This document shows positions 63,816 through 64,000 of a stretch of 64,000 nucleotides of DNA, piece after piece. The stretch is taken from assembly GCF_047731265.1 (NCBI RefSeq), contig NZ_CP159835.1:434001-498000 (forward strand), in the 5' to 3' direction. A model generated the notes under the pieces. That model saw only the letters and a list, made by a program, of their open reading frames with translations, did no database searches and had not been told where the DNA came from. The stretch is from Patiriisocius sp047731265 (GTDB lineage: Bacteria > Bacteroidota > Bacteroidia > Flavobacteriales > Flavobacteriaceae). The translations under genes and the position numbers were made by a program. How positions within the stretch are numbered: the first letter of the stretch is position 1; each line of letters begins with the position of its first letter.

Positions 63816-64000
63816 TTAGTCTACATTGTCATGTAAAAAGCTGTTATTGCTTCTTAAATCTATATCATCGTCATCAGTATTTACCGATGTTCTTGACAAA
63901 TTAGGATTACTTTCATTAGTATCTTCCAGCTCAATTCCTTGTCGTTTATAAGCAGGTTGCCTTTCAATTTCATCAATTTTTGAAGCGCTATTTCTAAACT
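63816..64000 (-). CDS. ftsZ: Cell division protein FtsZ, C-terminal part (runs off the window)
   Basis: Only the last 61 codons are present. The frame reads SASKIDEIERQPAYKRQGIE, then an acidic linker (NTDDDDIDLRSNNSFLHDNVD) and TAA at 63816-63818. This is the distinctive FtsZ tail of Flavobacteriia, where the R-P-A-Y-like peptide interacts with FtsA. The GTPase domain lies beyond the window. Confidence 0.85.
   Translation of the reverse strand, partial: FRNSASKIDEIERQPAYKRQGIELEDTNESNPNLSRTSVNTDDDDIDLRSNNSFLHDNVD

Overview
The window looks like chromosome from a marine or cold-adapted member of the Flavobacteriia (Bacteroidota). It is AT-rich and contains secreted proteins with type A C-terminal sorting domains, a PorT-like protein, TamL, an AccD without zinc-ribbon cysteines, TAnnTTTG promoter elements, and the yqeY-ftsZ neighbourhood. 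A large DUF3494 (ice-binding) adhesin-like gene suggests cold or sea-ice life.

Layout. 0-7 kb: a GAF histidine kinase, a long silent stretch, the ice-binding protein and a dead IS3 element. 7-19 kb: an exopolysaccharide-type locus (TPR/beta-barrel exporter, STAS protein, flippase, GT4, membrane-anchored GH5 glycanase, Ig-like protein, GT-C membrane protein, and a response-regulator/DPM-like GT2 fusion). 19-28.5 kb: a decayed zone with a lipocalin-like lipoprotein, a CPBP protease, Dus, several truncated genes, a phosphoesterase broken by two in-frame stops, and a T9SS beta-propeller protein. 28.7-33.4 kb: pnp, rpsO and a broken DUF234-type ATPase flanked by two 47-bp palindromic repeats. 33.4-43.1 kb: an LRR T9SS protein, then housekeeping genes accD, fbaA, tamL, a TrmH-type methyltransferase, porT and ubiE.

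43.5-61 kb holds the most striking system: an apparent neutral-lipid (triacylglycerol/wax ester) synthesis and storage locus. One tight minus-strand operon encodes a TetR-fold protein, a UbiB/ADCK kinase, a WS/DGAT acyltransferase with a C-terminal SCP2-like domain, two alpha/beta hydrolases, a PlsB-HAD-PlsC triple fusion and GpsA. Next to it are phasin-like proteins, one fused to a Lys/Ala-rich linker and a helix-hairpin-helix domain and another with a Lys/Ala-rich tail, plus a SARP/BTAD-type regulator. Three identically arranged promoter modules (two 11-bp direct repeats 9 bp from a TAnnTTTG box) precede the phasin genes. glpK and glpD lie on the other side. Together these could take glycerol to glycerol-3-phosphate, phosphatidate and neutral lipid, coat the droplets with phasins and tether them to the nucleoid. 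This is inference from domains and gene order.

61.5-64 kb: a TauE/SafE permease, a six-copy 105-bp tandem array that appears to have grown from the terminator of tRNA-Arg(UCG), the tRNA itself, yqeY and the 3' end of ftsZ.
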